Assembly (NCBI GenBank): GCA_017794825.1
Contig: CP051237.1
Location: 372,001-436,000 of the forward strand
Direction: 5' to 3'
DNA from: Pararhizobium sp.
Lineage (GTDB): Bacteria > Pseudomonadota > Alphaproteobacteria > Rhizobiales > Rhizobiaceae
DNA length: 64,000 nt
The stretch's first letter is position 1, and every line of letters begins with the position of its first letter. The notes beneath the pieces were generated by a model. That model saw only the letters and a program-made list of their open reading frames with translations. It was not told where the DNA came from and did no database searches. The position numbers and the translations under genes were made by a program. Positions 1 through 7,666 of this stretch are shown piece after piece.

Positions 1-1
1 T

Positions 2-1015
2 CGGGGCGGCAAGCTGGACGCCAACTATCTGGCGGAACGAGTGATCTTTCTCAGGGAATACGAGGCGGTGGAAATCGCCGATTTTCATTTCACTGATTGC
101 GACGTCAATTACATCCATCTCGGCACCGAGGGGCAGAGCGCCAACAACTACGAAGCGCGCATTCACGATGGCCTGCTGGAACGCTCGGCCGACAACAATT
201 TCGATGTCTCCGGCGCAGAACCGCGGGGCATCTACTTTGACCTTACCGGATCGAACTCGGACGCGCTGATTTCCGACGTGGTGATCCTCGGCTGCAAAAC
301 CGGCGTTCAGGGTCAGATCTATGGCTCGATGATTTCCCGGGTGCATCCCTGGAGCTACGTGCCGACCACGGGCACGATGGAAACGGCGTTTCGCCTGGTG
401 GGCGACAACAACATCGTTTCGGAATGCTACGCCGACTCGTTCTCGCTCTATGGCTATCATTTCGACGGGGTGAGAAACGTGTTGAACCACTCCCTCACCA
501 ATGCCTCGAGCTACCATGACGACGATACGGGCGGCTGTGTTCTTCTCTCGACAGGCTCGTCGCTGTTTGCGACCGGCAATGTGTTTCGTTCGTCCAGCGC
601 CGCCAACAGGATCTCGAAAGAGTTTGACGGCGACACCTCCAGCCTGATCGCCGACTCCAACCAAACGCAGAACATCGTTTCGGTTTTCGGAGACCAGGGC
701 GTTGGCAAGACGGAAGCCTACGTGGCTTTCACGACGAACACGGGCGCAGATCCCACGATCGAGACAGAGACGAACATCAACGGCATCACCCGCAACAGCG
801 ACACGGACTTCTCGATTACCTTCAACCGGCAAATGGCGAGCACGGCCTTTCAGGTCGTCGTGGAGGCGACGCCGTCATCCTATCCGGGGATCGTCATTCC
901 GGTGATCCGTGACAAATCCGTGTGGATGGCGCGTGTGCAGTTTCTCGATGAGAACGGCGCGTTCGTCGAGCCGGCGACAGTGACGGTGGCGGTGAAGGGG
1001 ACGGTCACGATTTAG
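2..1015 (+). CDS. Phage tail-spike/tail-fibre-like protein, 3' part (5' end outside window)
   Basis: The frame is open from the first bases of the window, so the true start lies to the left; the GTG at 41 is only an internal codon. The visible 337 residues are rich in N, D, G, S and T with short beta-type stretches (for example a segment reading SDALISDVVILGCKTGVQGQ), typical of right-handed beta-helix proteins of the pectate-lyase-like/tail-spike kind. The last ~90 residues look like a separate beta domain. The position ahead of a lysis cassette fits a phage receptor-binding protein that binds or cuts surface polysaccharide. No catalytic residues can be assigned, and the exact family is not certain. 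Confidence 0.6.
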   Translation, partial: RGGKLDANYLAERVIFLREYEAVEIADFHFTDCDVNYIHLGTEGQSANNYEARIHDGLLERSADNNFDVSGAEPRGIYFDLTGSNSDALISDVVILGCKTGVQGQIYGSMISRVHPWSYVPTTGTMETAFRLVGDNNIVSECYADSFSLYGYHFDGVRNVLNHSLTNASSYHDDDTGGCVLLSTGSSLFATGNVFRSSSAANRISKEFDGDTSSLIADSNQTQNIVSVFGDQGVGKTEAYVAFTTNTGADPTIETETNINGITRNSDTDFSITFNRQMASTAFQVVVEATPSSYPGIVIPVIRDKSVWMARVQFLDENGAFVEPATVTVAVKGTVTI

Positions 1016-1089
1016 GCTGGCTGGACGGATGGAACGTGGAAGGTTTCATTTGGAGCCTGCCTCACTCGTGTAATTGTTCGACCCTTCGT

Positions 1090-1299
1090 TTACCAAGGGG
1101 CAGGTTTTGGACTCGGTTTAGGATCTCGTCGTGCAGCCAACCGCGCACTCAAGGCATGGTATGCTTTTCCAAGTAAGGGTGATTGACCAGGAAGCCCGAT
1201 AACACCGTAAAGTGTGCGCAGAATTGCGAAGAAAACCAAACAATTAACTGGAACAAAGATCCATGCGGAGAGCAAATAGAGCTTTATTAGCCAATCCAT
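1090..1299 (-). CDS. Small membrane protein of unknown function
   Basis: A 69-residue protein with hydrophobic segments at about residues 4-21 and 24-38 and a basic, proline-rich tail ending in KPSPKPAPW. Its ATG overlaps the stop of the upstream gene as TGATG, so the two are probably translationally coupled. It lies on the strand opposite the tail and lysis genes, as accessory cargo in prophages often does. I do not recognise the family; a superinfection-exclusion or holin-like role would be a guess. The tight coupling and clear membrane pattern support a real gene. Confidence 0.5.
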   Translation of the reverse strand: MDWLIKLYLLSAWIFVPVNCLVFFAILRTLYGVIGLPGQSPLLGKAYHALSARLAARRDPKPSPKPAPW

Positions 1300-1745
1300 C
1301 AGTTTGCTCCTTGATTGTCGAAGAATTGTTGCAATTGATCATAAATGCCGGAGACAACAAAAAAATGAGACAAGAGAACACCCAGAGTTATGGCCCACAT
1401 CATAAGATGACGACTACTTAACTCGTCCTGTTCCTCCTGTTCCTTATCTTTAAACTCGGAAAAGACCGGCTCAAGTCTGATCAGGCAAAAAAGGCAAAAA
1501 GGTACACATATCAGAACGGTCAGGAAGTGTAAGCTCGGCCAATTCTCATATCCGTAAAGCTGACCGGGCGATAAACCAAAAACATATTGAGTGACGATTT
1601 CTGCAACGGACAACAGAGAAAGCAAAACAAGAATATCGACGCTGCTTTGTAGGTTTCCAGTCACACGCCTGCGAACATCGGCAACCAGAAATGCGACAAG
1701 AGCCGGCAGTATAAAGCCAAGCAGAAGTGGAATGAAAGCCTGCAT
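1299..1745 (-). CDS. Four-helix membrane protein of unknown function
   Basis: A 148-residue protein with hydrophobic segments at about 4-25, 36-56, 70-92 and 113-133. A charged linker around residues 95-110 (KDKEQEEQDE) is probably cytoplasmic. It is the upstream partner of the 69-residue membrane protein with which it shares one base (TGATG), suggesting a two-gene unit. It sits between the tail-spike gene and a cyclase gene and points away from the lysis genes. The family is not recognised. Confidence 0.55.
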   Translation of the reverse strand: MQAFIPLLLGFILPALVAFLVADVRRRVTGNLQSSVDILVLLSLLSVAEIVTQYVFGLSPGQLYGYENWPSLHFLTVLICVPFCLFCLIRLEPVFSEFKDKEQEEQDELSSRHLMMWAITLGVLLSHFFVVSGIYDQLQQFFDNQGAN

Positions 1746-2064
1746 CGAGAGGATAGCTTTCTTTTATTGATCTTGAATTTACTACAACCAGTAAGAGAGA
1801 ATTGCAAATCAATACACACAAACCTGATTTGAACTGGCGCTCGAAGAACGTGCGTTCAGCACCTTGGTCGTACATGCATAACAGTAGTTGACCGAAGATT
1901 GCCTCCCTCAAAATGCCCTGAGATTTCAGGAAGCATTTCTAGGCGCGCATGGCTGTTTCAACATGGGTGAAAGAAGCTCATAAGGGTATCGCTTTGAGTT
2001 TGACCGTCTATCACGCCAATGCGATAATATTGACAGTTCAACCCGCAAATCGGCTGCCGACGAA
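1746..2064. other. Gap holding one copy of the 66-bp duplicated leader
   Basis: 319 bases with no convincing gene. The notable content is the direct-repeat copy at 1886-1951. It ends in an ATG that opens a frame of fewer than 60 codons reading into the cyclase gene out of phase; this is probably a relic rather than a gene. Confidence 0.5.
1886..1951 (+). repeat. Direct repeat copy A, resembling the endolysin leader
   Basis: These 66 bases match 3021-3086 without gaps at 56 of 66 positions. The match includes the block TGAGATTTCAGGAAGCATT and the final GGCGCGCATG. In copy B that last ATG is the endolysin start. After the ATG, similarity fades within about six codons. The two copies bracket the cyclase gene. 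Confidence 0.8.
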
Positions 2065-2898
2065 ATGGCCAAGATGGATCCCATCGAACGCGCCCAGCTT
2101 ATGTGGACGTCTTATCTGACTGGCGATACATCCGATCTCGAACCAGCCGTCATGATGGTCCGCAAAATCTGGGCAAGAATGCCATCTGACCCACGGTGCA
2201 AAGTTTGCATGGCCCCATTTCTGGGTCTCGGCGGCAGGGCGGCAAGCCTGTTGGGTTTTGGAGCAGGCAAATCCCGTTTCAATCCATATCTTTGCGACCG
2301 TTGTGAAAAGGTTGTCAGGGAACATCAGGTGGGAGCCGAGGTGGAGCTCACGATGTTGTTCGCGGACATCCGGGGTTCCACGTCACTTGCGGAAAAACTG
2401 GGTCCGACCGAGTTTCACAAGGTCATCAATCGATTTTACAAAGCGAGCACCGACATTCTGGTCGCGACTGATGCGCTGATCGACAAGCTGGTTGGCGACG
2501 AAGTTGTAGCGCTTTACACTCCCGGCATCGCCGGAGAGAACTTTGCAGGGAAGGCCGTCTCGGCTGCTCGGAGAATGCTTGTAGCCACCGGGCATGAGGA
2601 TCCCGATGGCCCCTGGATTTCAATAGGAATCGGCATTCACACCGGCGTGGTCTATATCGGCGCCGTCGGGACGTCGCACGGCGTTAACGATTTGACTGTT
2701 TTCGGAGATCCGGCCAACATCACGGCGCGCCTCGCATCCGGCGCCGGCCCTGGGGAAATACTCGTCAGTGACGAGACCTGCCGCAAAATTGGCCTGGATC
2801 CGGTTGATTGCGAGACAAGGACGCTGGAAATCAAAGGGCGTTCCGAACCGGTCGGCGTGCATGTTCTCGACGTCCTGCGCCCAGAACTCGCACTGTGA
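2065..2898 (+). CDS. Class III adenylate/guanylate cyclase with N-terminal Cys4 motif
   Basis: 277 residues. The C-terminal half is a class III nucleotide cyclase domain. Visible catalytic positions are metal-binding D101 (FADIRGST) and D145 (KLVGDE), substrate-recognition K141 and T211, and transition-state N218 and R222 (TVFGDPANITAR). Thr at 211 points to the class IIIb type, which usually makes cAMP. The N-terminal ~90 residues carry C45xxC48 and C77xxC80, a probable zinc-binding module. There is no membrane segment, so it should be cytosolic. It lies between prophage tail-type and lysis genes, bracketed by the 66-bp repeats at 1886 and 3021, so it looks like inserted cargo. All key residues are intact, so activity is likely. 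Confidence 0.88.
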   Translation: MAKMDPIERAQLMWTSYLTGDTSDLEPAVMMVRKIWARMPSDPRCKVCMAPFLGLGGRAASLLGFGAGKSRFNPYLCDRCEKVVREHQVGAEVELTMLFADIRGSTSLAEKLGPTEFHKVINRFYKASTDILVATDALIDKLVGDEVVALYTPGIAGENFAGKAVSAARRMLVATGHEDPDGPWISIGIGIHTGVVYIGAVGTSHGVNDLTVFGDPANITARLASGAGPGEILVSDETCRKIGLDPVDCETRTLEIKGRSEPVGVHVLDVLRPELAL

Positions 2899-3020
2899 TT
2901 TTCACAGGTTTCATCCGCTTGTGCTTCATCAATTTCGGCAGAATGCGCGTTTAACAGCTCAGGAGAAGCCTGAAGGCGCTGTCAGTCGCTTTGTTCGGTG
3001 CAAACCCGACTTGCCGTAGC

Positions 3021-3086
3021 AGTTGACCAGAGAATTGGTCCCTCACAATGCGCTGAGATTTCAGGAAGCATTGCGAGGCGCGCATG
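3021..3086 (+). repeat. Direct repeat copy B, leader of the endolysin gene
   Basis: Partner of 1886-1951 (56/66 identical, ungapped). It ends exactly at the endolysin ATG and contains its ribosome-binding region, so this copy is probably the functional one. Confidence 0.8.
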
Positions 3087-3875
3087 ACCATTTCAGCAAC
3101 CGATCGTTTCAACACCTGCCATGCGATCACCGCGAAGTGGGAGGGTGGATGGTCGAACCATGCGGCCGACCCCGGTGGCAAGACCATGTATGGCGTCACA
3201 GAGGCGACGTATCACGCCTGGCTGGCGAAGCGGAAGCTGCCGATCAAGCCCGTCAGGAAGATCGCCTATGCGGAAGCGCTGCGTCTCTACAAGGACGAGT
3301 ACTGGCATCCGACAGCCGTCAAATACAATCTGGTTTCGGGCGTCGATCTCGCCGTTTACGACGCGGCCGTCAATTCCGGCGTGTCGCGCGGCATCAAATG
3401 GCTGAAGGCGAGCGTCGGCTCAAGCGACCACACGGTGACGGCGCGGGCGATCTGCCGCAAGCGTCTTTCCTTCATGCAGAGCCTGAAGATCTGGAAGACA
3501 TTCGGCAAGGGCTGGTCGAACCGTGTCGCCGACATCGAGGTCAAGGCCGTCGCCATGGCGGCCGAGGCGATGACGAAGGGCGCTGGTGAAGCGGCTAAGC
3601 AGCGAACCGCGCAGAAGGTGAAGGAGATCGCCCGGCGCGAGATTGTTGACGGCGCGGATGAGGCGACCTTCAAGCAGAAGGCTTCAGCGGCGAGTGGTAC
3701 GGGCGGCTCGCTCACCGGCGGCGGCGTTGCGATCGATCCGGCCGGCTTCGACATGGTGACGAGCTGGATCGTCGGCGGTGTGGCCGCGACTGCGGTATTG
3801 ATTGCCATCGTGCTGATCGTCCAGTCGCGGGCGGCGAACGCACGGGTCCAAGCCTATCGGAAGGCGACTGACTGA
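3084..3875 (+). CDS. GH108 endolysin (N-acetylmuramidase) with C-terminal membrane anchor
   Basis: 263 residues. The N-terminal domain shows the glycoside hydrolase 108 signature KWEGGWSNHAADPGGKTMYG, with E20 as the expected catalytic acid, followed by a region like the family's peptidoglycan-binding part (to about 120). It would cut peptidoglycan at the end of phage growth. Unlike most soluble GH108 enzymes it has an Ala-rich linker and a hydrophobic segment at about 229-247 near the C-terminus, suggesting it stays membrane-attached until holin action. The stop overlaps the holin start as TGATG. The start is fixed by the leader repeat and by the position of the conserved motif. Confidence 0.88.
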   Translation: MTISATDRFNTCHAITAKWEGGWSNHAADPGGKTMYGVTEATYHAWLAKRKLPIKPVRKIAYAEALRLYKDEYWHPTAVKYNLVSGVDLAVYDAAVNSGVSRGIKWLKASVGSSDHTVTARAICRKRLSFMQSLKIWKTFGKGWSNRVADIEVKAVAMAAEAMTKGAGEAAKQRTAQKVKEIARREIVDGADEATFKQKASAASGTGGSLTGGGVAIDPAGFDMVTSWIVGGVAATAVLIAIVLIVQSRAANARVQAYRKATD

Positions 3876-4393
3876 TGGGCGCGCTTGTTTCGATCCTGCT
3901 CAGCGTCGGCGCGCCGGTCCTCGCCGGCATCCTGAAATCGAAGGGCGGCAAGGGTGGCGCGATCGCAGGTGACGTCATCGAGGCGGTGGCGGACAAACTG
4001 GGCACAGACGCCACGCCACAGGCGATCGAGGACGCCTACAGGGCCGATCCGGAGATCTTCACAAAGACTGTGCGGACCATCGAGACCGACTATGCGGCCA
4101 TCGCCCGCGCCGGCGCGGAAGCGCACATGGCCTATATCGAACTCGTGAAGGGCGACGGCGACAGCGCGGATATTCTGACAAGGATCTGGCGACCGATGAA
4201 CGGCTTTCTCTTCCCTGTCGGCTGCCTCATCATCGTGGCGACCGTCTGCGTCATGCTGCTCTCGCGAATCCCCATAGATGCCTCCCTGCTGCCGCTGATC
4301 GGCATCGTCGTGCCTGTCATGACCGCCTGGGCCGGCGTCGTGGGATACTATGTCGGCCAGCGCACCAAAGAGAAGACGACAGGGGCGACGTGA
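3875..4393 (+). CDS. Three-TM holin (gene-transfer-agent type)
   Basis: 172 residues with hydrophobic segments at about 3-20, 110-130 and 138-160, and the phrase RIWRPMNGFLFPVG before the second one, as in the GTA_holin_3TM family. Such proteins permeabilise the inner membrane and release endolysin. It overlaps the endolysin stop and the next gene start (TGATG at both junctions), forming a tightly coupled lysis operon. The same endolysin/holin pair is used by alphaproteobacterial gene transfer agents, but no GTA head or tail genes are in view, so a prophage origin is more likely. Confidence 0.8.
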   Translation: MGALVSILLSVGAPVLAGILKSKGGKGGAIAGDVIEAVADKLGTDATPQAIEDAYRADPEIFTKTVRTIETDYAAIARAGAEAHMAYIELVKGDGDSADILTRIWRPMNGFLFPVGCLIIVATVCVMLLSRIPIDASLLPLIGIVVPVMTAWAGVVGYYVGQRTKEKTTGAT

Positions 4394-4707
4394 TGGCGAT
4401 TAACGAGACGAACGCCAACGGACGCCGATTCATCGACTGGCGTCTGTCCGTCGGCAACATCATAACCATTCTCGGCATGATCATCGGTGGCCTGAGCATG
4501 TGGTTCGGCCTAGGCGAGCGGGTGACCGTGCTTGAGACAAATCTGAGCATGCAGGCGGCTGATATCATGCAGATGTCCGGCCGCCTTCAACGGGTAGAAG
4601 AACGGGCAGGAGATGTTCGCGAAAGGCTGAAGGGCATCGAGGTCACCCAGCAGCAGCAGAACGAGACGCTGAAACGGATACTGCAAGCTGTGGAGAAGGA
4701 CCGCTGA
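4393..4707 (+). CDS. Small inner-membrane coiled-coil protein of the lysis cassette
   Basis: 104 residues from the ATG at 4393, chosen over the GTG one codon upstream because it repeats the TGATG overlap used by the previous gene. One membrane segment lies at about 19-40, followed by a long heptad-rich coiled coil to the C-terminus (GRLQRVEERAGDVRERLKGI). The layout resembles small phage membrane proteins of the spanin/haemolysin-XhlA kind, and the position after endolysin and holin supports a role in lysis. The homology is not certain. A broken relative lies at 7667-7828. Confidence 0.65.
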   Translation: MAINETNANGRRFIDWRLSVGNIITILGMIIGGLSMWFGLGERVTVLETNLSMQAADIMQMSGRLQRVEERAGDVRERLKGIEVTQQQQNETLKRILQAVEKDR

Positions 4708-4780
4708 AAGACCGGTGTGCGGACAAAGTGAGCTTTCGCTGCGTTCGCTCCAATGGCTGCTTTGATGTTTTGCATTGGGC

Positions 4781-4827
4781 TAAAACAGTCGTTTTATGTA
4801 GTATTTCGGTCCTAAACCGGCGGTTTA
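4781..4827. promoter_or_regulatory. Two perfect dyads, TAAAACAGTCGTTTTA and TAAACCGGCGGTTTA
   Basis: The first dyad is at 4781-4796 (6-bp arms, 4-base loop) and the second at 4813-4827 (6-bp arms, 3-base centre). Their centres are about 31.5 bp apart, three DNA turns. They lie between the convergent ends of the lysis operon (4707) and the gene ending at 4850. They could be paired operator sites or a weak bidirectional terminator; neither has a proper T-tract. Confidence 0.4.
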
Positions 4828-4849
4828 GCGAGAAATCTGCAGTTGAATG

Positions 4850-5581
4850 CTAGTCTTCACCGAGCTTTTCCTTGAACGCGGCGACGTTTGGCACTTCGAC
4901 CGCCATCGCATCGATCACTCCAATTGCCAACTCTTGGAGTTTGTCATTAGGCGCCGATCGATCTTTCGAAAGCGCGGTCAACTCACGTCCGAAAGCAACC
5001 ATCGCCCTCGCAACTTCTATACTCTCTACGCCTATCAAATCCACCCGGTATAGATGCCAAAACTTTTTCCAGGTCCTGCTATTTGGAGAAATTTCGTTCT
5101 CACTCAGTATCAAGCCGAGCGTGGCAGCGGTTTCGGGATACAGGTTTTCAACGGTGAAAACTGCCGAAACATCTGTGGCTATGGAGGGTATGGTTGCCAC
5201 ATCGATTTCCTCAATAGGTAGATCACTTAAAAAACCAACGGACTGGAAAAATCTCAAAGAATTCAGTCGTTCGTCTGGTGATTTATGATCGCTCAAGGCC
5301 GTCCGGATTAGTTCAAAATCGAACTTTAGCTCCTCCAAAGTCTTCTCAGACGCTGACTGGTTTAATACCGAGCCGTAGGCGAACAGCGCGCTTAGTAGGG
5401 CGGCCACAACACTTGCAGCCGCAGCCAGGAATGGGCCGTTTGCCAATATTGGCTTTCGTTTTGCTGCAGCGGTCGCCCGCGTCTCGGCTAGACGCTGAAA
5501 GTGGTCTTGGAGAATTATTGCCTTAAGCTCATCGGCAACCTTTTGGTTTTCGATCAACTCATGAACTTCTTGCGAAATCAA
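4850..5581 (-). CDS. Single-TM protein of unknown function
   Basis: 243 residues. A charged N-terminal helix rich in E, K and Q (1-45) is followed by one membrane segment at about 50-70 and then a ~170-residue, probably helical, domain. There is no signal peptide, and no family is recognised. It is convergent with the lysis operon and has no obvious operon partner. It could be prophage cargo or an old host accessory gene; a plain reading gives no function. Length, codon use and the well-defined membrane segment support a real gene. Confidence 0.55.
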   Translation of the reverse strand: MISQEVHELIENQKVADELKAIILQDHFQRLAETRATAAAKRKPILANGPFLAAAASVVAALLSALFAYGSVLNQSASEKTLEELKFDFELIRTALSDHKSPDERLNSLRFFQSVGFLSDLPIEEIDVATIPSIATDVSAVFTVENLYPETAATLGLILSENEISPNSRTWKKFWHLYRVDLIGVESIEVARAMVAFGRELTALSKDRSAPNDKLQELAIGVIDAMAVEVPNVAAFKEKLGED

Positions 5582-5881
5582 AGCTGCGCCCCCTTGGGAT
5601 GACCTGCCTTGACAATTGTGCAGCCACGACGAGCAGCTGACAAGTCTCAGAGAGACGCAATCTGAAGCTTCAGAGTCTACGCCGGGCTGTGCCAGAAACG
5701 GTGATTTCTGTCACTCGCAGCGATGCAACCCGAAACATCGAAAGATCTGGTGCCCCAAACCCTTGGCAAAACTCAGTTTGACTTTGTCACGTTTTTGGCC
5801 AGAGCCCGAAGAGCGGACATTGGTGCACGGTGCAGCACTTAGTAATTTGGGCTCGAAGCCGCCATTGTGCAATCAACGGGC
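5582..5881. other. Intergenic stretch, nothing recognised
   Basis: About 300 bases upstream of the 4850-5581 gene and downstream of the SRAP gene. Reading frames here have no family-like features, and no repeats or RNA structures stood out. Confidence 0.4.
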
Positions 5882-6571
5882 TCATTCAGCCGAATGTCCG
5901 ACCGGGTTGATCAATTCCGGTACCTTGTTTCGAACATTCCCTACCGCTCGATCGACTGGGTAGTAGACCAGATCAGAGCCGCGATTTTGCTGGAGCAGGT
6001 CCAGCGCATCGTCCTTGCCGGTCGCAGGGTCCATCCACGCTTCCAGCGCATCCGGTTTCAGGATCACCGGCATGCGGTTGTGGATCGCGGCCACCGACGG
6101 GTCGGCGTCCAGCGTGACGATCGCGAAGGTCGTCGTGTCGAGCGCCTTGTTGTAGGCGCTGACGCCGGCGAAGCCGAAAGGCTCGAAGGTCGGCGCGTCG
6201 CCGGGCAGGTGGATCAGATAGGGTTGCTTGACCTTGTTCTCGGTGCGCCATTCGTAATAGCCGGTCGCCGGGATCAGGCAGCGCCGATGCTCGAACGCCG
6301 TCCGGAAGAACGGCTTTTCGGCGACGGTCTCGCCGCGCGCGTTGATTTGCGCCCTGATCTTGGCATCCTTGGCCCAGAGCGGGATCAGTCCCCACACGAC
6401 AGGGGCAATAACGTTCTCGTCGCCGTCGCGGACGATGATTTCCAGCTCGGACGTCGGCGCGACATTGTAGTTGGGCTCCGGCCCGTTGCGGGCGCCAACC
6501 TCCGCCGGCAGGATGTTCAGGTATCGCCGATACTCCGCCCAGGTTCCGGTTGTTATGAAACGTCCGCACAT
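5882..6571 (-). CDS. yedK: SRAP domain protein (YedK/HMCES type) for abasic-site protection
   Basis: 229 residues, the usual length for the family. After removal of Met1, Cys2 (MCGRF) forms a covalent thiazolidine link to abasic sites in single-stranded DNA. The other conserved positions are present: N36 in NYNVAPT, E107 in GYYEW and H164 in HNRMPV. It shields abasic sites at stalled forks and is often linked to the SOS response. It is widespread in rhizobial chromosomes and also common near mobile DNA. No LexA box was searched exhaustively. The family call is firm. Confidence 0.93.
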   Translation of the reverse strand: MCGRFITTGTWAEYRRYLNILPAEVGARNGPEPNYNVAPTSELEIIVRDGDENVIAPVVWGLIPLWAKDAKIRAQINARGETVAEKPFFRTAFEHRRCLIPATGYYEWRTENKVKQPYLIHLPGDAPTFEPFGFAGVSAYNKALDTTTFAIVTLDADPSVAAIHNRMPVILKPDALEAWMDPATGKDDALDLLQQNRGSDLVYYPVDRAVGNVRNKVPELINPVGHSAE

Positions 6572-6581
6572 CTTTCAACGA

Positions 6582-7004
6582 CTAGCCAAATACTTCATTG
6601 CAACGACTGAATTGCCACACACCGGTAGTATCGTGATGCGCCTCAATAGTTTCTATGACGTTGTTTTTTGCCACGATCCGAACTTGGCATACGATTTCGC
6701 CGGAATAACCGGGCGTGGTGGTTACATAAGGTTTGCCACTCGAATTTGTCCGGACGGTCGTCTGGCCAGGAATTGTATATGTTTGCGGACGTTCTGACCA
6801 AACATAAACCGTCCGACCGTCGTTAAGCTGAAAGTGGTTTGCTGGTGGACCGTATTGGAGAAAGAACTCGTCGGATCGTGCACCTACGAACTTATCGCTC
6901 ATGGCTTTGTTTGCTTCTGTCGTGGTGCATCCGCACATTCCGGCAACAAACAATGAGAGCAACCAAATCCTCAAAACACACCCCATTTTTAGCCTAATCA
7001 TCAA
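6582..7004 (-). CDS. Putative lipoprotein with BamE/SmpA-like fold signature
   Basis: 140 residues. The N-terminus has a hydrophobic stretch ending near MCGCTT, a plausible lipobox with Cys26 as lipid anchor. The mature part contains FVGARSDEFFLQYGPP followed by NDGRTVYVW, a pattern seen in small outer-membrane lipoproteins of the BamE/SmpA-like superfamily. It ends 10 bases upstream of the SRAP start region on the same strand, so the two might be co-transcribed, though their jobs look unrelated. An ATG two codons into the protein is an alternative start. Confidence 0.6.
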   Translation of the reverse strand: MMIRLKMGCVLRIWLLSLFVAGMCGCTTTEANKAMSDKFVGARSDEFFLQYGPPANHFQLNDGRTVYVWSERPQTYTIPGQTTVRTNSSGKPYVTTTPGYSGEIVCQVRIVAKNNVIETIEAHHDTTGVWQFSRCNEVFG

Positions 7005-7108
7005 TGAAGACCGATTGTTCCTTACAAGAGCTGTTTCAACTCATCAAGAATCGAGTAAAAGTGTTCTCATGCGGCACATCGTTGAAACACCATACGAGGA
7101 GCTGCATC

Positions 7109-7333
7109 ATGCCGAGACGATACCAGGACCATCTCGCCGACCTGACCTTTTCCATTGAGCTTTGGTTTCCGAATGACAATGCCGTCGAGCAGGTTTTGGC
7201 CCGATGTGCGAAGCTGACACACGCCTATGCGCTGTTTAAGAGCATTCTTCCTGAATACCCGAACCGGATATTGCGGATTAGGCAGCGTGCCCGCGTGATC
7301 ATGGAAGAATTTCCGAAGTCGCGACCGGGCTAA
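7109..7333 (+). CDS. Small hypothetical protein
   Basis: 74 residues from the ATG at 7109, preceded by GAGGAGC at a usual spacing; a start at 7004 is open but lacks such a site. The product begins MPRRYQDHLADLTFSIE and has no signal or membrane segment. It is mildly basic, with an Arg-rich C-terminal third. No family is recognised. It ends just inside the left arm of the nested inverted repeat at 7325. Confidence 0.45.
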   Translation: MPRRYQDHLADLTFSIELWFPNDNAVEQVLARCAKLTHAYALFKSILPEYPNRILRIRQRARVIMEEFPKSRPG

Positions 7334-7517
7334 GTCGGCCGGACCTGCTCGCAATTCGAAGGCGTTAAAGGCACATAATTTTGATGACTTGACGGGAGTG
7401 GCACAATACTGACTCAGCCTATCAGTAACCTACTGAAATTGCTGCGCATTATGTACCTTTAGCAGGGGAGCGCCTTCAGCCGCTCGGCCACCTCTCCGGA
7501 AGGCCCGACTTAGCCCG
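7325..7517. repeat. Nested imperfect inverted repeat around a tRNA remnant
   Basis: The outer arms are 7327-7340 and 7502-7517, sharing CGGGCTAAGTC against its complement with one extra base on the right. The inner arms are 7366-7381 and 7448-7463 (14 of 16 matching: GTTAAAGGCACATAAT against the complement of ATTATGTACCTTTAGC). The right arm includes part of a tRNA-Ser remnant. The structure could fold into a long imperfect hairpin, or be the scar of an inverted duplication at an integration site. Confidence 0.55.
7459..7497 (-). pseudogene. tRNA-Ser(GCU) 5'-half remnant
   Basis: Read on the minus strand from 7497, 39 bases match the 5' half of bacterial tRNA-Ser(GCU): acceptor GGAGAGG, D-arm GGCCGAGCGGCTGAAGGC, and the anticodon-arm start with loop CTGCTAA. 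After CTAA the expected GGGAG stem, long variable arm and TTCGAATC arm are absent. It is therefore a truncated tRNA. This may mark an old integration or recombination event, since tRNA genes are common phage attachment sites. Confidence 0.65.
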
Positions 7518-7666
7518 AAATTCCTTTGTTTGCAAGGACTTTAGGGACGTTGTGGTCCATTTTTTATCGCGTAGAAACATGCCGGCAAAAACAGAACGAA
7601 ACGAGATCAAACTTCAATTTGTGCCAATTTGTGGCGCGGATTGTTCCGGTTTGTTGCCAATATATC

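Noticed and set aside
5616..5963. 115-codon frame in the gap right of the membrane protein gene
   Set aside because: Composition is random-looking, it runs into the SRAP gene on the other strand, and there is no ribosome-binding site.
7440..7500. A complete tRNA-Ser gene
   Set aside because: The 3' anticodon stem, variable arm and TTCGAATC arm are missing, so only a 5' remnant can be claimed.
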